A stretch of DNA of 64,000 nucleotides from assembly GCF_001456115.1 (NCBI RefSeq), contig NZ_CP013264.1, positions 1,630,501 to 1,694,500 on the forward strand, written 5' to 3'. The notes beneath the pieces were generated by a model. That model did not search any database, had not been told where the DNA came from, and worked only from the letters and a program-made list of their open reading frames with translations. Below are positions 27,351 to 41,063 of the stretch, piece after piece. Position numbers and translations under genes: made by a program. The stretch comes from Sphingobium baderi (lineage in GTDB: Bacteria; Pseudomonadota; Alphaproteobacteria; Sphingomonadales; Sphingomonadaceae). Position 1 is the first letter of the stretch, and each line of letters begins with the position of its first letter.

Positions 27351-28874
27351 CTAGAGGCAGGCTTCCAGGAAAGGCTGGTCGAAACCGAACTGTCGCGCCT
27401 TGTCCAGCGTATAGGGGCGCAGGCCCATGGAGCGATATTCGCCCACGATCTTCCCGCTGTCGTCCTCATCATGATATTCGAACTTGAACAGTTCCTGCGT
27501 GACGATGACATCGCCCTCCATCCCGATCACCTCGGTGATGTTGGTGACGCGGCGGGAGCCGTCGCGCAGGCGCTTCACCTGCACGATCAGGTCGACCGAA
27601 TCGGCGATCTGCTTGGAAATCGCTTCCTTCGGAATCTTGATGTCGCCCATCAGGATCATATTCTCCATACGGCCCAGACACTCGCGCGGGCTGTTGGAGT
27701 GGAGCGTGCACATGGAGCCGTCATGGCCCGTGTTCATCGCGGCGAGCAGGTCGAAACATTCCGCGCCGCGGATTTCGCCCAGGATGATGCGGTCGGGGCG
27801 CATACGCAGGGCGTTCTTGACGAGGTCGCCGATGCTGATCGCGCCCTGACCCTCTAGGTTCGGCGGGCGGGTTTCCAGCGGCAGCCAGTGCGGCTGCTGC
27901 AGGCGCAGTTCGGCCGCGTCCTCGATGGTCAGCACGCGCTCGCCCGGATCGATCATCTTCGACAGGGCGTTGAGCATGGTGGTCTTGCCCGAACCCGTGC
28001 CGCCCGAAATCACGATATTGAACCGACAGGCGCCCGCGATCTTGAGCGCGGTCGCCATCTTCTGGCTCATCGCGCCCCACTGGGACAGCATGTCGATGGT
28101 GATCGGCTTGGCGGAGAATTTACGGATGGAGATGGCCGTGCCGCGCAGCGAGAGCGGGGGCACGATCACGTTGACGCGGGAGCCGTCGGGCAGGCGCGCG
28201 TCGGCCAGCGGCGTGGTCTGGTCGACGCGGCGGCCCACCTTGTTCACGATGCGCTGGGCGATCTGGAACAAATGCTCCTCGTCGCGGAACTTGATCGGCG
28301 CGATCTGGAGCTTGCCCTTCTTTTCGATATAGGTCTGGTCGGGGCCGTTCACCATGATGTCGGTGACGTCCGGGTCGGCCAGCAATTCCTCCAGCGGACC
28401 AAGGCCCAGCAGTTCGTCCACCAGCACCTTTTCCAGCGCGAATTGTTCGCGCCGGTTGAGGGTGAGTTTCAGTTCCGCCAGCACTTCCATGATGATCGGC
28501 CGGAATTCCTCGGCCAGCTCATCCTTGGTAAGGGTCGCGGCGGCTTCGGGATCGACGCGCTCCAGCAGGCGGGGGAGCACCTGTTCCTTGATCTTGTGGA
28601 CCGATGCCTCGAAGCCCTGCGGCCCGGTATCCGCCGTATGTTCCAGGTTCGCGCGATCGGCCAGGCGCTGCATCGCATCGGCGTTGCGCTGCATCTGGCT
28701 GGTGGGCGCGGACAGGGGGTCGAGGGGCGCTTCCCCCGGCAGGGCGATCGTTTCGAGCGGCGGGAACTGTTCCCCTCCCTGCGTCTCTTCGCGCACCGGG
28801 GCATGCATGGGTCGCGCGACGCCGAAACCCGGCTTGATGCCGGCAGGTCCATTTTTCCGTCCAAATGCGCTCAT
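27351..28874 (-). CDS. CpaF/TadA-type secretion ATPase
   Basis: A 507-residue ATPase of the VirB11/CpaF family, which power Flp (Tad) pilus assembly. Walker A is GGTGSGKTTMLNAL near residue 290, with the Asp box EDAAELRLQQPHWLPLETRP and the Walker B region DRIILGEIRGAECFDLLAAM. The N-terminal helical domain (YEKKGKLQIAPI region and KDELAEEFRPIIMEVLAELK) matches CpaF. The start at 28874 has a GGAG site. No other Flp pilus gene (cpaB, cpaC, tadB, pilin) is adjacent in the window, so it stands alone here, possibly a second copy or a separate locus. Confidence 0.92.
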   Translation of the reverse strand: MSAFGRKNGPAGIKPGFGVARPMHAPVREETQGGEQFPPLETIALPGEAPLDPLSAPTSQMQRNADAMQRLADRANLEHTADTGPQGFEASVHKIKEQVLPRLLERVDPEAAATLTKDELAEEFRPIIMEVLAELKLTLNRREQFALEKVLVDELLGLGPLEELLADPDVTDIMVNGPDQTYIEKKGKLQIAPIKFRDEEHLFQIAQRIVNKVGRRVDQTTPLADARLPDGSRVNVIVPPLSLRGTAISIRKFSAKPITIDMLSQWGAMSQKMATALKIAGACRFNIVISGGTGSGKTTMLNALSKMIDPGERVLTIEDAAELRLQQPHWLPLETRPPNLEGQGAISIGDLVKNALRMRPDRIILGEIRGAECFDLLAAMNTGHDGSMCTLHSNSPRECLGRMENMILMGDIKIPKEAISKQIADSVDLIVQVKRLRDGSRRVTNITEVIGMEGDVIVTQELFKFEYHDEDDSGKIVGEYRSMGLRPYTLDKARQFGFDQPFLEACL

Positions 28875-29052
28875 GACTCTCCGCCGCAAATTGCGTGTTC
28901 AGGCTGACCATGCAGGGCAAGGCCAACCGGATATGGCTGGGAAAGGTGAATAGGGCGGAAACTTTGACAAATGGCTAATGCGGCCGAGGGCGCGGCGGGC
29001 AAACAGCGGCGGCGCTGGCGGTTAGGGGGAGTGGCCTGTCCGCCATTCCTAT
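28875..29052. other. Intergenic region upstream of cpaF
   Basis: No convincing gene was seen. It should hold the cpaF promoter. Only short, poorly supported reading frames occur. Confidence 0.5.
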
Positions 29053-29198
29053 CTCCGTTCGCCCTGAATAGGGGCAGAGCGGAGCCGAAGGCCCGTATCG
29101 AAGGGTTTCTCGCCCGCCACTGTCCTTCGATACGCCCCTTCGACAAGCCTGTCGTCAGCCCTGTCGAACGACTCAGCCCCTATTCAGGGCGAACGGAG
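29053..29198. repeat. Long inverted repeat of the sphingomonad type
   Basis: Perfect 23-base arms, starting CTCCGTTCGCCCTGAATAGG at 29053-29075 and its complement at 29176-29198, enclose about 100 bases that contain a further perfect 11-base inverted pair (CGTATCGAAGG and its complement, 29094-29104 and 29124-29134). The RNA or DNA could form a branched cruciform. A degraded related element lies at 60372-60508. Confidence 0.7.
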
Positions 29199-29269
29199 GA
29201 AGAAGTTCGCCTCTGGCCGTAACCGGTCGTCTCGCGATACGAAGGCCCCCAAATCAGCCAGCACCCAAA

Positions 29270-29303
29270 AGAAAAACCCCGCACCATAAGGGCGCGGGGT
29301 TTA
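29270..29303 (-). terminator. Rho-independent terminator of the ATP synthase operon
   Basis: On the minus strand an AACCCCGC-type stem (arms AAACCCCGC and GCGGGGTTT) with a short loop is followed by TTTTTC. It lies 50 bases beyond the atpC stop and is placed and oriented correctly for the atp operon. Confidence 0.85.
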
Positions 29304-29350
29304 TTCTCCTATCCATACCCATCCTGCGATGGGACTGGAAAGCGGTGATT

Positions 29351-29605
29351 TCAGCCCGCGTGTTCAGCGAGAACGGTCAGGCCCTTTTCATTGACCTCCG
29401 CAAAGCCGCCCTGCACGGGAATGACTTCCGGCGCGGCGCCCGCCGCGCTGAAAATCTGGATCGCGCCGTCGCGGACGGTCGACATGAAGGGCGCATGGCC
29501 TTCCAGCACGCCGAAGTCGCCATCGGTGCCGGGCACCACGACCTGCCAGACCTCCTCCGAACGGACGAGCTTTTCCGGGGTCACGAGTTCGAAATGCAGT
29601 GCCAT
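29351..29605 (-). CDS. atpC: ATP synthase F1 epsilon subunit (short form)
   Basis: An 84-residue epsilon subunit, only the N-terminal beta-sandwich ([36 protein letters not shown]). The C-terminal helical hairpin, which in E. coli inhibits ATP hydrolysis, is missing. The reading frame is complete and flanked by an atpD stop and a terminator, so this is likely the natural form in this lineage rather than a truncation. Confidence 0.93.
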   Translation of the reverse strand: MALHFELVTPEKLVRSEEVWQVVVPGTDGDFGVLEGHAPFMSTVRDGAIQIFSAAGAAPEVIPVQGGFAEVNEKGLTVLAEHAG

Positions 29606-29655
29606 CTTCTTTTCCTTGGCCCCTCCCGCCGGGGGAGGGGCTTTGAGCTTGCGAC

Positions 29656-32011
<2,356 letters not shown>

Positions 32012-32066
32012 GACGAACCTTCTGGTTCGTCATCCCGGCATGGGGACCGGGATGACGGTTACAATC

Positions 32067-34153
<2,087 letters not shown>

Positions 34154-34334
34154 GCGCTTACCGTCCTCCACTCAATATGCCGGTCATGCAAAGAAAGGGG
34201 AGCAGTCACGCCCGTTCCCCTGTTGCGGGGCCGGTTAGCAGCGCGATTATGACTATGCAAGCCATGGAGCGCGATTCATTCGCATGGGGTCAGACATGGC
34301 CCCATGGCGGGGCCTCCCTCGACCGGCCAAATGG

Positions 34335-35894
34335 TCAGTTTTGGGGGTCGGCGGGGGCCAGCCGGCCCTTCTGGCACCGATAGACCAGCCGTTCATTGGG
34401 CTGGGCGGGCAGAAGGGCGGACAGATCGGATCGCAGCGCCGAAATGCGGGCGAGCAGGTCGGAATCGCTGCTGCACCCCTTGATCGGCTTGTCTTTCAGG
34501 AGCGCGCGGGCCTTGTCCATCGTGTCGCCATCAGGCAGCCAGCGCTGGACCCTGAGCAGGCCGGTCGCCGGGTCGAATTCGCTGACGCTCACGAAATTGC
34601 GGTCTTCGGGCACATGGGCGCGCTGCCATTTCGTGCCGGTGGAGACATATTGCGTCTGCCGGTCGACGCAGCCGCCTTCGGCCCAGTGGAAGGGAATGTC
34701 ATTGGCCTGCGACACCGTCAGGCGGCTGCGGCTGAGGTCGATGCGGCAGATATTGTCGCCCGCCCATGCGAATGCCCGGTTGCTGACCGTCCCTTGATCC
34801 TGGGGCAGGACGATCCGTTCGTCGATGCTGGAGAAGCTGGGCTTGAGAAAGAACAGCCCCAGCGCGGCGAACAGGGCGACGCCCCCGCCGGCAAGCCACC
34901 ATGTCGCGCGCTTTTCCCGCTTCTGCGAGTAGAACAGGCCGCCCGCGCCAAGGCACAGCACCGCGACCGCCAGCAGCACCGCCGCGCCCGCCATGGCGTT
35001 TTCGCGGGCGGAGATCACGTCGCGTTCCGCGTCGTCGCGGGCCTTTGCCATCGCCGCTTCATGGGTGTCGGCCTGCGCCCGTTCGCTTTGCTCGGTCGCC
35101 TGCGCCTCACGCTGGGTGATGGCCGCTTCGGCCGCGTCGGCTTCGGCCATGGAGCGGCACGGGACGACCGTGTGCAGCGACGACACGCCCGCCTGCCGCA
35201 GGAAGGAGGCGACCTCCCGCCAGGAAACCGCGAATCCGAACTCGGCGTCATTGCCGTCCGACACCGAACCGAAGCTGTTGACGCCCAGTACCCGTCCGCA
35301 ATCGTCCACCAGCGGCCCGCCGCTATTCCCGGCGGCGAGCGGAGCGGTGTGAAGGATCGTGTCGAAGCTTTGGGTCGATCGGCCGGAGGAGACATTGCCG
35401 CTCGTTTTCACCGTGCCCAGCGGCTCCACCATCTGCTTGAGGCCCAGCCCCTGCGCCCGGTCCACCGTGCCGGGATAGCCGATGGCGGTCACATGCTGCC
35501 CATCGCTGACCGCACCCGCATAGAAGGTGCTGACGGGCAGGCTGCCTTCTTCCAGTTGAATCAAAGCCAGGTCGTTGCCCGGCGAATAGGCGATGACGCG
35601 CCCGCCAAAGGTCTTGCGCCCTTCGGACGGGATCACGCCGATGACGAGATTCTTTTCTTCGCGCGTCAGTTCGACGACATGGGCGTTGGTCAGCACCTTG
35701 TCCGGCGCGACGGCAAGGCCGCTGCCATGGCCCACGAAATAAGCCTCGCTTCCGTCCGTCGCGACCAGCACGACGCGGACCACGCCGCGTGCGGCGGCGG
35801 CGATGTCCTGCTGTTCGGCGCGCGCCATGGCGGGCATTGCGAGGGCAAGGATCAGGCAGAGGCGGCGAAGGAAAGCGACCATAGTGGCGCGCAT
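34335..35894 (-). CDS. Membrane-anchored trypsin-like serine protease
   Basis: A 519-residue protein. The signal peptide (about residues 1-26, ending MPAMARA) is followed by a trypsin-like protease domain with the full triad: His72 in LTNAHVV, Asp108 in PGNDLAL and Ser191 in AAGNSGGPL. Residues 245-300 form a charged, Ala- and Gln-rich helix (a probable coiled coil), then come two membrane helices (about 301-323 and 332-351) and a C-terminal region of about 170 residues ending in a short Cys-containing segment. The HtrA-like protease half lacks a PDZ domain. The C-terminal region is unknown. Divergent from ada. Confidence 0.85.
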   Translation of the reverse strand: MRATMVAFLRRLCLILALAMPAMARAEQQDIAAAARGVVRVVLVATDGSEAYFVGHGSGLAVAPDKVLTNAHVVELTREEKNLVIGVIPSEGRKTFGGRVIAYSPGNDLALIQLEEGSLPVSTFYAGAVSDGQHVTAIGYPGTVDRAQGLGLKQMVEPLGTVKTSGNVSSGRSTQSFDTILHTAPLAAGNSGGPLVDDCGRVLGVNSFGSVSDGNDAEFGFAVSWREVASFLRQAGVSSLHTVVPCRSMAEADAAEAAITQREAQATEQSERAQADTHEAAMAKARDDAERDVISARENAMAGAAVLLAVAVLCLGAGGLFYSQKREKRATWWLAGGGVALFAALGLFFLKPSFSSIDERIVLPQDQGTVSNRAFAWAGDNICRIDLSRSRLTVSQANDIPFHWAEGGCVDRQTQYVSTGTKWQRAHVPEDRNFVSVSEFDPATGLLRVQRWLPDGDTMDKARALLKDKPIKGCSSDSDLLARISALRSDLSALLPAQPNERLVYRCQKGRLAPADPQN

Positions 35895-36020
35895 ACATAT
35901 GCTAAGGCCGCCATTAGGCAATCGGGAAATATGCGGAACGCCGGCGAAGCGGAAATGAATATCCGTTTTGACAGCAAGCGGCGGGAAGCGTGGCGATTCC
36001 CTTCGGCTTATCCCATATGC

Positions 36021-37082
36021 ATGAACCAGATGACTCATCCCTATGCCTCCGAGCGGACCATGCCCGATCCCGACGCCTGCTGGGACGCCTTCCTGCGCCG
36101 CGACCGCGGGGTGGACGGCCAGTTCGTCGGCGTGGTCCTGACCACCGGCATTTATTGCAAGCCAAGCTGCGCTGCGCGTCATCCGAAGCGGGAGAATATG
36201 ATCTTCCTGCCCGATCCGGCGGCTGCGCGGGCGGCGGGATTTCGCGCCTGCCTGCGTTGCCGTCCCGATGAGGTCGGGCGCGACAGGCTGGCGGTGGAAG
36301 CGGCCAAGGCCCTGATTGCCGGAGCCGAAACGCCGCCGTCGCTCGATGAGGTCGCGGCGCATGCGGGCTATGCGCCGCATCATTTCCACCGCCTGTTCAA
36401 GCGGGAAACGGGGATGACGCCCGCCGCTTATGCCCGCGCCCTGCGCGCCGAGCGGCTGAAAGCGGCGCTGGGAGAGGAGAATAGCGTGACGGAAGCGATC
36501 TATGAAGCGGGCTATAATGCGCCGAGCCGTGCCTATGCCGATGCGGAGCGTCATCTGGGCATGACGCCCAGCGCCTGGAAGAATGGTGGTGCAGGGGTGG
36601 CGATTCGTCATGCGCTCGTCCCCACCAGCCTCGGGCCCGCGCTGGTTGCAGCAACGGAAAAGGGGCTGTGCCGCATCAGCTTTGATGAGGATGAAGCCGA
36701 TCTTCGCCGCTATTTTCCCAAGGCGGAGCTATTGCCCGCCGACGCGCGCCTCGACGCATTGGCGAAGCAGGTCTCGGCTCTGGTGGATGACCCGGCAGCG
36801 GGCGCGGATCTGCCCGTCGATGTGCGCGGAACCGCGTTCCAGCAGGCGATATGGGCAGCCCTGTGCGCCATCCCGCCCGGCGAAACCCGCAGCTATGGCG
36901 AAATCGTGGCCGCCATCGGCAAGCCGGGCGCGGTGCGCGCGGCGGGAACGGCCTGTGGCGACAATAATCTGGCCGTCCTCATTCCCTGCCACCGCGTGCT
37001 GCGGAGCGATGGCGGCATGGGCGGCTACGCTTATGGGATCGAACGGAAGCGGGCCTTGTTGGAGCGGGAAAAGGAGCGTTAA
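36021..37082 (+). CDS. ada: Bifunctional methylated-DNA sensor and repair protein Ada
   Basis: A 353-residue Ada protein with three modules. The N-terminal zinc domain has its four Cys at 46, 50, 77 and 80 with the same spacing as in E. coli Ada; methyl transfer to one turns it into an activator. An AraC-type DNA-binding segment follows (SLDEVAAHAGYAPHHFHRLF). The C-terminal O6-alkylguanine transferase domain has the acceptor motif IPCHRVL. The start at 36021 is uncertain (36060 is also possible). It is divergent from the protease gene, whose intergenic region presumably holds its own operator. Confidence 0.93.
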   Translation: MNQMTHPYASERTMPDPDACWDAFLRRDRGVDGQFVGVVLTTGIYCKPSCAARHPKRENMIFLPDPAAARAAGFRACLRCRPDEVGRDRLAVEAAKALIAGAETPPSLDEVAAHAGYAPHHFHRLFKRETGMTPAAYARALRAERLKAALGEENSVTEAIYEAGYNAPSRAYADAERHLGMTPSAWKNGGAGVAIRHALVPTSLGPALVAATEKGLCRISFDEDEADLRRYFPKAELLPADARLDALAKQVSALVDDPAAGADLPVDVRGTAFQQAIWAALCAIPPGETRSYGEIVAAIGKPGAVRAAGTACGDNNLAVLIPCHRVLRSDGGMGGYAYGIERKRALLEREKER

Positions 37083-37162
37083 GGGGCGATCCTCCTTTCC
37101 TTCCAGCACCCCGCTTGTCACCATTTCGCGTGTGATTCGATGTCATTGGGGGATGACTGAAC

Positions 37163-37307
37163 ATGAGGGCGTTTCGCAGGCTGCTGGTCCTTTTCGCCGC
37201 TGCGCCATAAGACGGGGAAGGGCGATCTGGAAGCGGGCAGCCCGGCGCGCGTCTACCTGCTTGCCAATGACCGCAAGGGGAAGGCGCTCGCCCGCAATTC
37301 CAACTGA
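37163..37307 (+). pseudogene. Possible degraded small gene
   Basis: A start codon at 37163 opens MRAFRRLLVLFAAAP, a signal-peptide-like stretch that stops at 37210. An overlapping frame from 37206 then continues for 33 residues, including DLEAGSPARVYLLANDRKGK, and ends at 37307. Together this looks like a short exported protein broken by a frameshift, but no family was recognised. Low support. Confidence 0.3.
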
Positions 37308-37334
37308 TGCAGGGCCTTTCGATCACGATCCCGC

Positions 37335-39506
37335 TTACATGAAGCTGTAGGGATCGACGTCCACCGCGACCCGCGTGCCCGATTTCCATGTGAGGTTGCC
37401 CAGCCATTCGCGGATGGCCGCCTGTATATCCACCTGCCGCGTCGCATGGATCAGCAGGCGATGGCGGTGCCGTCCGCGCAGGACCGACAGCGGCGCGGGC
37501 GCGGGACCATAAACCCGCATCCCTTCGACCAGCGGCGCGGATTTTCCGATCAGGCGGGCGACCTGCGCGGCTTCGTCGGCATCCTCGCTCGACACGATGA
37601 TCGCGGCGAAGCGGCCGAAGGGCGGCGCATTGGCGTGGCGGCGATTCTCCGTCTCCACCGCATAGAATCGTTCGACATCGCCCGCGATCAGCGCCTGTAT
37701 GACCTCGCTTTCGGGCATTCGCGTCTGGATAAAGACACGCCCCGGCTTCACGCCGCGCCCCGCGCGCCCCGCCACCTGCACGATCTGCTGGAAGGTCCGC
37801 TCCGACGCGCGCAGGTCGCCGCCTTCCAGCCCCAGATCGGCGTCGATTACGCCCACCAGCGTCAGATTGGGGAAGTGATAGCCCTTGGTCACAAGCTGCG
37901 TGCCGATGATGATGTCGACCGCGCCTGCCTCCACCGACTTCACGAACTCCGCCACCTTCGCCGGGGACCAGAGCGTGTCGGATGTGACGATGGCGGTGCG
38001 CGCCTGTGGCCAGAGCGCCTTCACCTCGTCCGCGATCCGCTCGACGCCGGGGCCGCAGGCGACAAGGCTGTCCTCCTCCTTGCACTCCGGGCAGAAGCGG
38101 GGCGAGGGGATCACATGGCCGCAATGATGACAGGCCAGCCGCCGGGTCAGCCGGTGCTCGACCATCCACGCGGTGCAATTGGGGCATTGGAAGCGATAGC
38201 CGCAATGGCGGCACAGCGTCAGCGGCGCATAGCCCCGGCGGTTGAGGAACAGCAGGCTCTGGTCGCCCTTCGCCATATTCTCATCGATAGCGATCACCAG
38301 CGGCGGCGCGATCCAGCGCCCCCGTTCGGGCGGGTCGGTCAGCAGGTTGATGCCTGCAATGTCCGGCATTTCCGCCCCGCCATAGCGCCCCGGCAGCTTG
38401 ATTTCCCGATAACGGCCCAGCTCCACCTGATGCCGCGTCTCTATGGCGGGCGTGGCCGAAGCGAGCACGACGGGGAATTTCTCGATCAGCCCGCGCATCA
38501 CCGCCACGTCGCGGGCATGATAGTGGACGCCATCCTCCTGCTTGAAGCTCGCCTCATGCGCTTCATCGACGACGATCAGGCCCAGATTGGGGTAGGGCAG
38601 GAACAAGGCCGATCGCGCGCCCACGACCACCCGCGCCTCGCCCGCCGCGATGGCGCGCCAGGCCCGCCGCCGCTCGCTCTGGCGCAGACCGCTGTGCCAG
38701 TTGACCGGCACCGTGCCGAACCGCTTTTCGAACCGCTCCAGAAAAGGCTCCGTCAGCGCGATTTCGGGGAGCAGCACCAGCACCTGCCGCCCTTCGCGGA
38801 TCGCGGCGGCGATGGCCTCGAAATAGACCTCCGTCTTGCCCGATCCCGTCACGCCGTCCAGCAGGAACGGCGCGAAGTCGCGGGCATGAACCGCCTCCAC
38901 GAAGCTGTCGGCGGCGGCGCGCTGCTGGTCCGACAAAGCGGGCGGCGCATGATCGGGGTCGGGCTGCGGGAAGGGGGTGTCGACGCTCACCTCCATCGCC
39001 TCGAACGCGCCCGCCTTGATGAGGCCGCGAATCACCGCGTCGCTCACCCCGCCGATCATCGCCAGCTCGCGGATCAGCCCCTGCCGCTCGCCGATCCGTT
39101 CCATGGCCTGCGTGCGCTGCTCGGTCATGCGGTCGGGCAGGGTGCCGGTGGCGCGATATTCGATGACCGTCCGCGCGCCCTCCAGCGCCGCCATCGACGC
39201 CAGCGTCATCCGCAGCACGGCGGCGGGCGGCGCGAGATAATAATCCGCCGTCCATTCGATCAGCCGCCGCAGCGTCTCCGGCACCGGCGGCGCATCGACC
39301 AGCGCGACGATGTTCCGCAGGCGATTGTCGCCCACGCTCTCCACATCGGGGAAAGCATCCTCCTCCCACACCACGCCGACGATCTGGCGCGGGCCGAGCG
39401 GCGCGACGACGATGCTGCCGGGCCTGGCGTTCATCCCGTGCGGCACGCGATAATCGAGCGGCCCCACAGCGGCGTTCAGCAACAGGACACGGGCGCGCGA
39501 ACTCAT
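37335..39506 (-). CDS. priA: Primosomal protein N' (PriA helicase)
   Basis: A 723-residue replication restart helicase. The N-terminal DNA-binding domain begins with the conserved LNAAVGPLDYRVP. Helicase motifs include GVTGSGKTEVYFEAIAA (Walker A) and VVDEAHEASFKQ (DEAH). The zinc-binding cysteine cluster typical of PriA is present around LCRHCGYRFQCPNCTAW and ACHHCGHVIPSPRFCPEC. The C-terminal helicase part has GTQLVTKGYHFPNLTLV. It is convergent with the possible pseudogene and Ada, followed downstream by nothing on its own strand. Length is close to the family's. Confidence 0.96.
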   Translation of the reverse strand: MSSRARVLLLNAAVGPLDYRVPHGMNARPGSIVVAPLGPRQIVGVVWEEDAFPDVESVGDNRLRNIVALVDAPPVPETLRRLIEWTADYYLAPPAAVLRMTLASMAALEGARTVIEYRATGTLPDRMTEQRTQAMERIGERQGLIRELAMIGGVSDAVIRGLIKAGAFEAMEVSVDTPFPQPDPDHAPPALSDQQRAAADSFVEAVHARDFAPFLLDGVTGSGKTEVYFEAIAAAIREGRQVLVLLPEIALTEPFLERFEKRFGTVPVNWHSGLRQSERRRAWRAIAAGEARVVVGARSALFLPYPNLGLIVVDEAHEASFKQEDGVHYHARDVAVMRGLIEKFPVVLASATPAIETRHQVELGRYREIKLPGRYGGAEMPDIAGINLLTDPPERGRWIAPPLVIAIDENMAKGDQSLLFLNRRGYAPLTLCRHCGYRFQCPNCTAWMVEHRLTRRLACHHCGHVIPSPRFCPECKEEDSLVACGPGVERIADEVKALWPQARTAIVTSDTLWSPAKVAEFVKSVEAGAVDIIIGTQLVTKGYHFPNLTLVGVIDADLGLEGGDLRASERTFQQIVQVAGRAGRGVKPGRVFIQTRMPESEVIQALIAGDVERFYAVETENRRHANAPPFGRFAAIIVSSEDADEAAQVARLIGKSAPLVEGMRVYGPAPAPLSVLRGRHRHRLLIHATRQVDIQAAIREWLGNLTWKSGTRVAVDVDPYSFM

Positions 39507-39550
39507 GGCATGTCCCTACCGCGCATGGCCGTGGAGGCAAAGCCGCTGCG

Positions 39551-40216
39551 TCAGATTTTCCAGGCGAGCGTCAGCCAGGGGACGTGCGCCACCGCATCGG
39601 GCCGGTGATCGCGAAAGCTCTGCTGGCGCATATAGAGCAGTTGCACGTCCATCGCCTTGCTCACCGCATGGCGCAGGCCGATCTGGTGACGCATGGTGGC
39701 CAGCCCGCTTTTGTCCGAAGGCCTTGCCCGGTTGAGGTGGAAGAAGACTTCCACCGCCCCCACGATCGTCCAGCGCCTGTCGTCATCGACCGGCACGCTG
39801 GCCTGCACCCGTTGCCGCAATCGCCAGCTTGCGCGGTCGGCCGTGTCGAAGAAACGCTGCTCCAGCCGGGTGCGGGCCTGCCAGATGCCCCGGCTGAACG
39901 TCACCTGCTGGAACAGGCGCATCTCCTCTTCCGCCTTCCCCTCCGCATAAGCGATGCCGCCTCCAACCAGCACGCCCTGCGCGACGCGATGATCCAGCGC
40001 CACCCGGAAAAGGCCTTGCTCATCGTCCGACCGCGCGCTGCGGAAACGCTGGCTCATGTCCAGCGTCACAGTGTCGGCCTCGCTGGCCTGGATCGCCACC
40101 GATTCGCCTATCCACGCCTGATTCTCGTTCGTTTCGGCAAAGGCGGGCATGGCCGTCAGCAGGGGAGACAGGGTGAGCGCGCCCGAGAGGATATGCAGAC
40201 GCGGGGGTAACGGCAT
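39551..40216 (-). CDS. DUF2490 family exported protein
   Basis: A 221-residue protein with a signal peptide (ending AMPAFAE) and a beta-rich repeated pattern (FRVALDHRVAQGVLVGGGIA, FSRGIWQARTRLEQRFFDTA, TWRLRQRVQAS) ending in a terminal aromatic pattern TLAWKI, all as in DUF2490, a predicted outer-membrane beta-barrel family. The function is unknown. It is transcribed alone in the direction of priA. Confidence 0.8.
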   Translation of the reverse strand: MPLPPRLHILSGALTLSPLLTAMPAFAETNENQAWIGESVAIQASEADTVTLDMSQRFRSARSDDEQGLFRVALDHRVAQGVLVGGGIAYAEGKAEEEMRLFQQVTFSRGIWQARTRLEQRFFDTADRASWRLRQRVQASVPVDDDRRWTIVGAVEVFFHLNRARPSDKSGLATMRHQIGLRHAVSKAMDVQLLYMRQQSFRDHRPDAVAHVPWLTLAWKI

Positions 40217-40370
40217 GGATCGGTCCTTTGGAAAGGTGCCGCTGCCATAAAGTTGCGCTAGGCCCGATGCAAAGCCTTTGCGGTTCAGGCGATGGCGATG
40301 TGATGGCGATTCCGGCCACCAGCCGCTAAAGGGCAGGAACGATTCGTCCCTTCGCCCGGAGCCTCATACC

Positions 40371-41024
40371 ATGAAATTCTTCGTCGACACCGCCGACACC
40401 GCCGAAATCCGCGAACTGGCCGCCACCGGCCTGCTGGACGGCGTCACCACCAACCCCTCGCTGATCGCCAAGTCGGGCCGCAAGTTCATTGAAGTGGTGG
40501 AAGAGATTTGCGGCATCGTCGATGGCCCTGTGTCCGCCGAAGTCGTCGCGCTCGACCATGAAACGATGATGAAGGAAGCCGCCATCCTGCGGAAGATCGC
40601 GGACAATGTCTGCATCAAGGTGCCGCTCACCATCGATGGCCTGAAAACCTGCAAGGCGCTCAGCGACGATGGCTGCATGGTCAATGTGACGCTGTGCTTT
40701 TCGGCCAATCAGGCGCTGCTGGCGGCGAAGGCGGGCGCGACTTTCATCTCGCCCTTCGTCGGCCGTCACGACGACAATGGCTTTGACGGCATGAAGCTGA
40801 TCGAGGACATCCGCCTGATCTACGATAATTATGGCTTCACAACGGAAATTCTGGTCGCCTCGGTCCGTCACCCGATCCATGTCCTGGAAGCCGCGAAGAT
40901 CGGCGCGGACGTCATGACCGCCCCGCCAGCCGTCATCAAGGCGCTGTTCAACCATGTCCTGACCGACAAGGGCATCGCCGGGTTCCTGGCGGATTGGGAA
41001 AAAACCGGCCAGTCGCTTCTCTGA
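40371..41024 (+). CDS. fsa: Transaldolase-like fructose-6-phosphate aldolase
   Basis: A 217-residue short transaldolase of the TalC/Fsa subfamily. Schiff-base Lys83 lies in VCIKVPLT, with the N-terminal [20 protein letters not shown] and [10 protein letters not shown] and the C-terminal signature [20 protein letters not shown]. Such proteins act as transaldolase in the pentose phosphate pathway or as fructose-6-phosphate aldolase; the sequence alone does not separate these. The gene is complete. Confidence 0.92.
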   Translation: MKFFVDTADTAEIRELAATGLLDGVTTNPSLIAKSGRKFIEVVEEICGIVDGPVSAEVVALDHETMMKEAAILRKIADNVCIKVPLTIDGLKTCKALSDDGCMVNVTLCFSANQALLAAKAGATFISPFVGRHDDNGFDGMKLIEDIRLIYDNYGFTTEILVASVRHPIHVLEAAKIGADVMTAPPAVIKALFNHVLTDKGIAGFLADWEKTGQSLL

Positions 41025-41063
41025 TTATAGGGCGGGGCTGGAAACATCTCCGGCTTCCGGTCA

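Noticed and set aside
29351..29605. Truncated ATP synthase epsilon gene as a mutation
   Set aside because: The reading frame is complete, ends before a proper terminator, and short epsilon subunits are known in this lineage.
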